Shown: piece after piece, positions 62,611 through 64,000 of the stretch
Position numbering within the stretch: position 1 is the first letter of the stretch
How the letters are laid out: the number at the start of each line of letters is the position of its first letter
Origin: Druceiella hillmani
Lineage: Eukaryota; Arthropoda; Insecta; Lepidoptera; Hepialidae
Length of the DNA stretch: 64,000 nucleotides
Direction: 5' to 3'
NCBI GenBank assembly: GCA_039881145.1
Contig: JAYKKI010000060.1
Location: forward strand, 8,270,501-8,334,500
The notes under the pieces: model-generated
Database searches by the model: none
What the model was told of the DNA's origin: nothing
Seen by the model: only the letters and a program-made list of their open reading frames with translations
Position numbers and translations under genes: made by a program

Positions 62611-64000
62611 TCGTAATCCACGTGTAGCGGCTGGAATTACTTTGTTGTAGCTTAGGAGACAGCAGTGGATCAGATTAGACAGACGTGTGGATCAGATTGA
62701 AGTTCAAAAAGCAAGCAATGATGTACTTGGCCATTAACATCATTAATATTTGCTTGATGTTGATTTGCTAATAGTCAAACCATATATGATGTTAGAGAAC
62801 GCGGTAGGCTCTTCATATATACTCGAACTTAGAATGTTTTCAAAGTTTACCAAAAATTCTAGATATATTTTTAAAAGAAAAAACTAGTGGGTAGAGATTT
62901 AATGAAATATTATTATAATTTAAAAAGGATCATTACTTATTAGTTAGCCTAATATTTATAAAAAAAACGAAAAAAGGATTTTTTTTCTTTTTGATCATCA
63001 TTGAATACTTTTAAGGAGAATTAATTTTTAATGTCAGCCTTCTTTTGAATCCGAAGTTTTGCTACTTGATAATATATCGTTTTTCGTTGAAAGCTGTGAT
63101 ATATATGCTTCTAGAGTACATATTCTATTAATCTCAAACACATTAACTTACACAAGTTTTCAGTACGTAAATTAAAGTCATAGGGGATGCATCTTTGAAT
63201 CAATAATAATCAAATATACAATTTTAGAACAGAAAATATATTATAAAGAAAAGTGACTAATTAAATTGTTGTTATCCCTTTCAGGGGATAACAATTATAG
63301 TTTGTGTCTTCACCACCCTTAATTAAATTTTAGAAAGTCTTAAAAGAGTATTAAGATATATGGTAATTGCTTTGTTTAATATTTCCATTTATTCAGAATA
63401 TTTCAGTAATTTTAAGTTCCAAATTAACTATTCACGACTGATTTTGTATAACTTAGGGTGCTTTGTATTAGTTACCCAATCCAGCGACTAAACGGTGATA
63501 TAAAGATTATTGCTACGTATTATGACCGTATAATTATGTACCATTATGACTTTCACTTTTTTGTACAGCGTGGGAACTACTTGTGGGAACAGGTGTTTTT
63601 AATTGTAAAAGTTTTACATTGTGTTTAAAAAAATAAAATTTAATTTGGTTCTATAAAAACAAGAAAGAGAAAATTCTGTTGTTAGGTTCAATTTAGAATT
63701 TAAGGGTTTCCATCATTTGATCACTTAAATCATTTGAATTATAGAACGTGAAAAAAGAGTAAGAGTGGATTTTATTAGCTTGTGGTACCAAAATGAAATA
63801 TGCAATTATTTGGATAAATTTGAATTCTATAAATTCATTATGGTTATTGAAACTAAGTAGGGAATTAATTGGTTTAAATAAAAGTGTTGTGTCATTATCA
63901 TAACATGTTCGAGAAATTACTGGACATTTAAGTCAATTGATTTTTATTTTTAAGAAATTTAACCGCAACATCTAACATAATTAATAAAATATGTAAATTA
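62611..64000. other. AT-rich intergenic DNA
   Basis: No gene supported. A small hairpin, TTGTTATCCC with GGGATAACAA, lies at about 63268-63291. Confidence 0.5.

Overview
The window looks like AT-rich nuclear DNA from an insect. Three things point there. It holds two Osiris-family (DUF1676) genes, a family known only from insects and close hexapod relatives. One of them has canonical GT/AG introns up to about 7.5 kb. The intergenic DNA is full of decayed Tc1, mariner and non-LTR elements, foldback repeats, (TA)n tracts and minisatellites. The order of insect cannot be fixed from the sequence alone.

Only two genes can be supported firmly. (1) At 22878-23666 (+) there is an intronless 262-residue Osiris protein with a signal peptide, a Cys pair, an amphipathic/hydrophobic DUF1676 core and a C-terminal AQxxAY-type motif. 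(2) At 59254-44737 (-) there is a four-exon Osiris-like gene. I rebuilt it by joining open segments whose splice sites and phases agree (311+182+267+233 nt = 993 nt, 330 residues plus stop). Its introns of 4.7, 7.6 and 1.3 kb hold a foldback element and a large minisatellite. The two genes are convergent and about 21 kb apart. Osiris genes usually lie in one syntenic cluster, so this may be a stretched part of that cluster. The proteins are expected to be secretory or endosomal factors of cuticle-forming epithelia; that role comes from the family, not from this sequence.

Layout: 1-22.5 kb is gene-poor DNA with a Tc1 remnant (2.3-3.1 kb), a LINE reverse-transcriptase tail (4.9-5.2 kb), a LINE endonuclease fragment (9.2 kb), a mariner remnant (10.6-11.8 kb), two foldback elements (9.8 and 15.6 kb), several palindromes and a 30-bp tandem array (18.6-19.4 kb). 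22.5-24.5 kb is the first Osiris gene with a GC-richer upstream flank. 24.5-44.7 kb holds a foldback element, a possible SINE, a 127/120-bp minisatellite with a 374-bp higher-order period (27.8-29.8 kb), 28-bp and 117-bp arrays (31-32.7 kb), and diverged 155-bp and 179-bp arrays. 44.7-59.3 kb is the four-exon gene, with a 116/170-bp minisatellite in intron 2 at 48.8-51.2 kb. 59.3-64 kb contains its likely promoter and then mostly plain AT-rich DNA with small palindromes and duplications.

The most interesting unexplained structures are the intronic 116/170-bp array carrying a GAAGTCGCGGGG-type motif, the 117-bp array that looks like decayed coding repeats, the foldback family, and a pair of overlapping, mutually exclusive hairpins at 30.66-30.72 kb. 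I found no convincing tRNA, rRNA or CRISPR.
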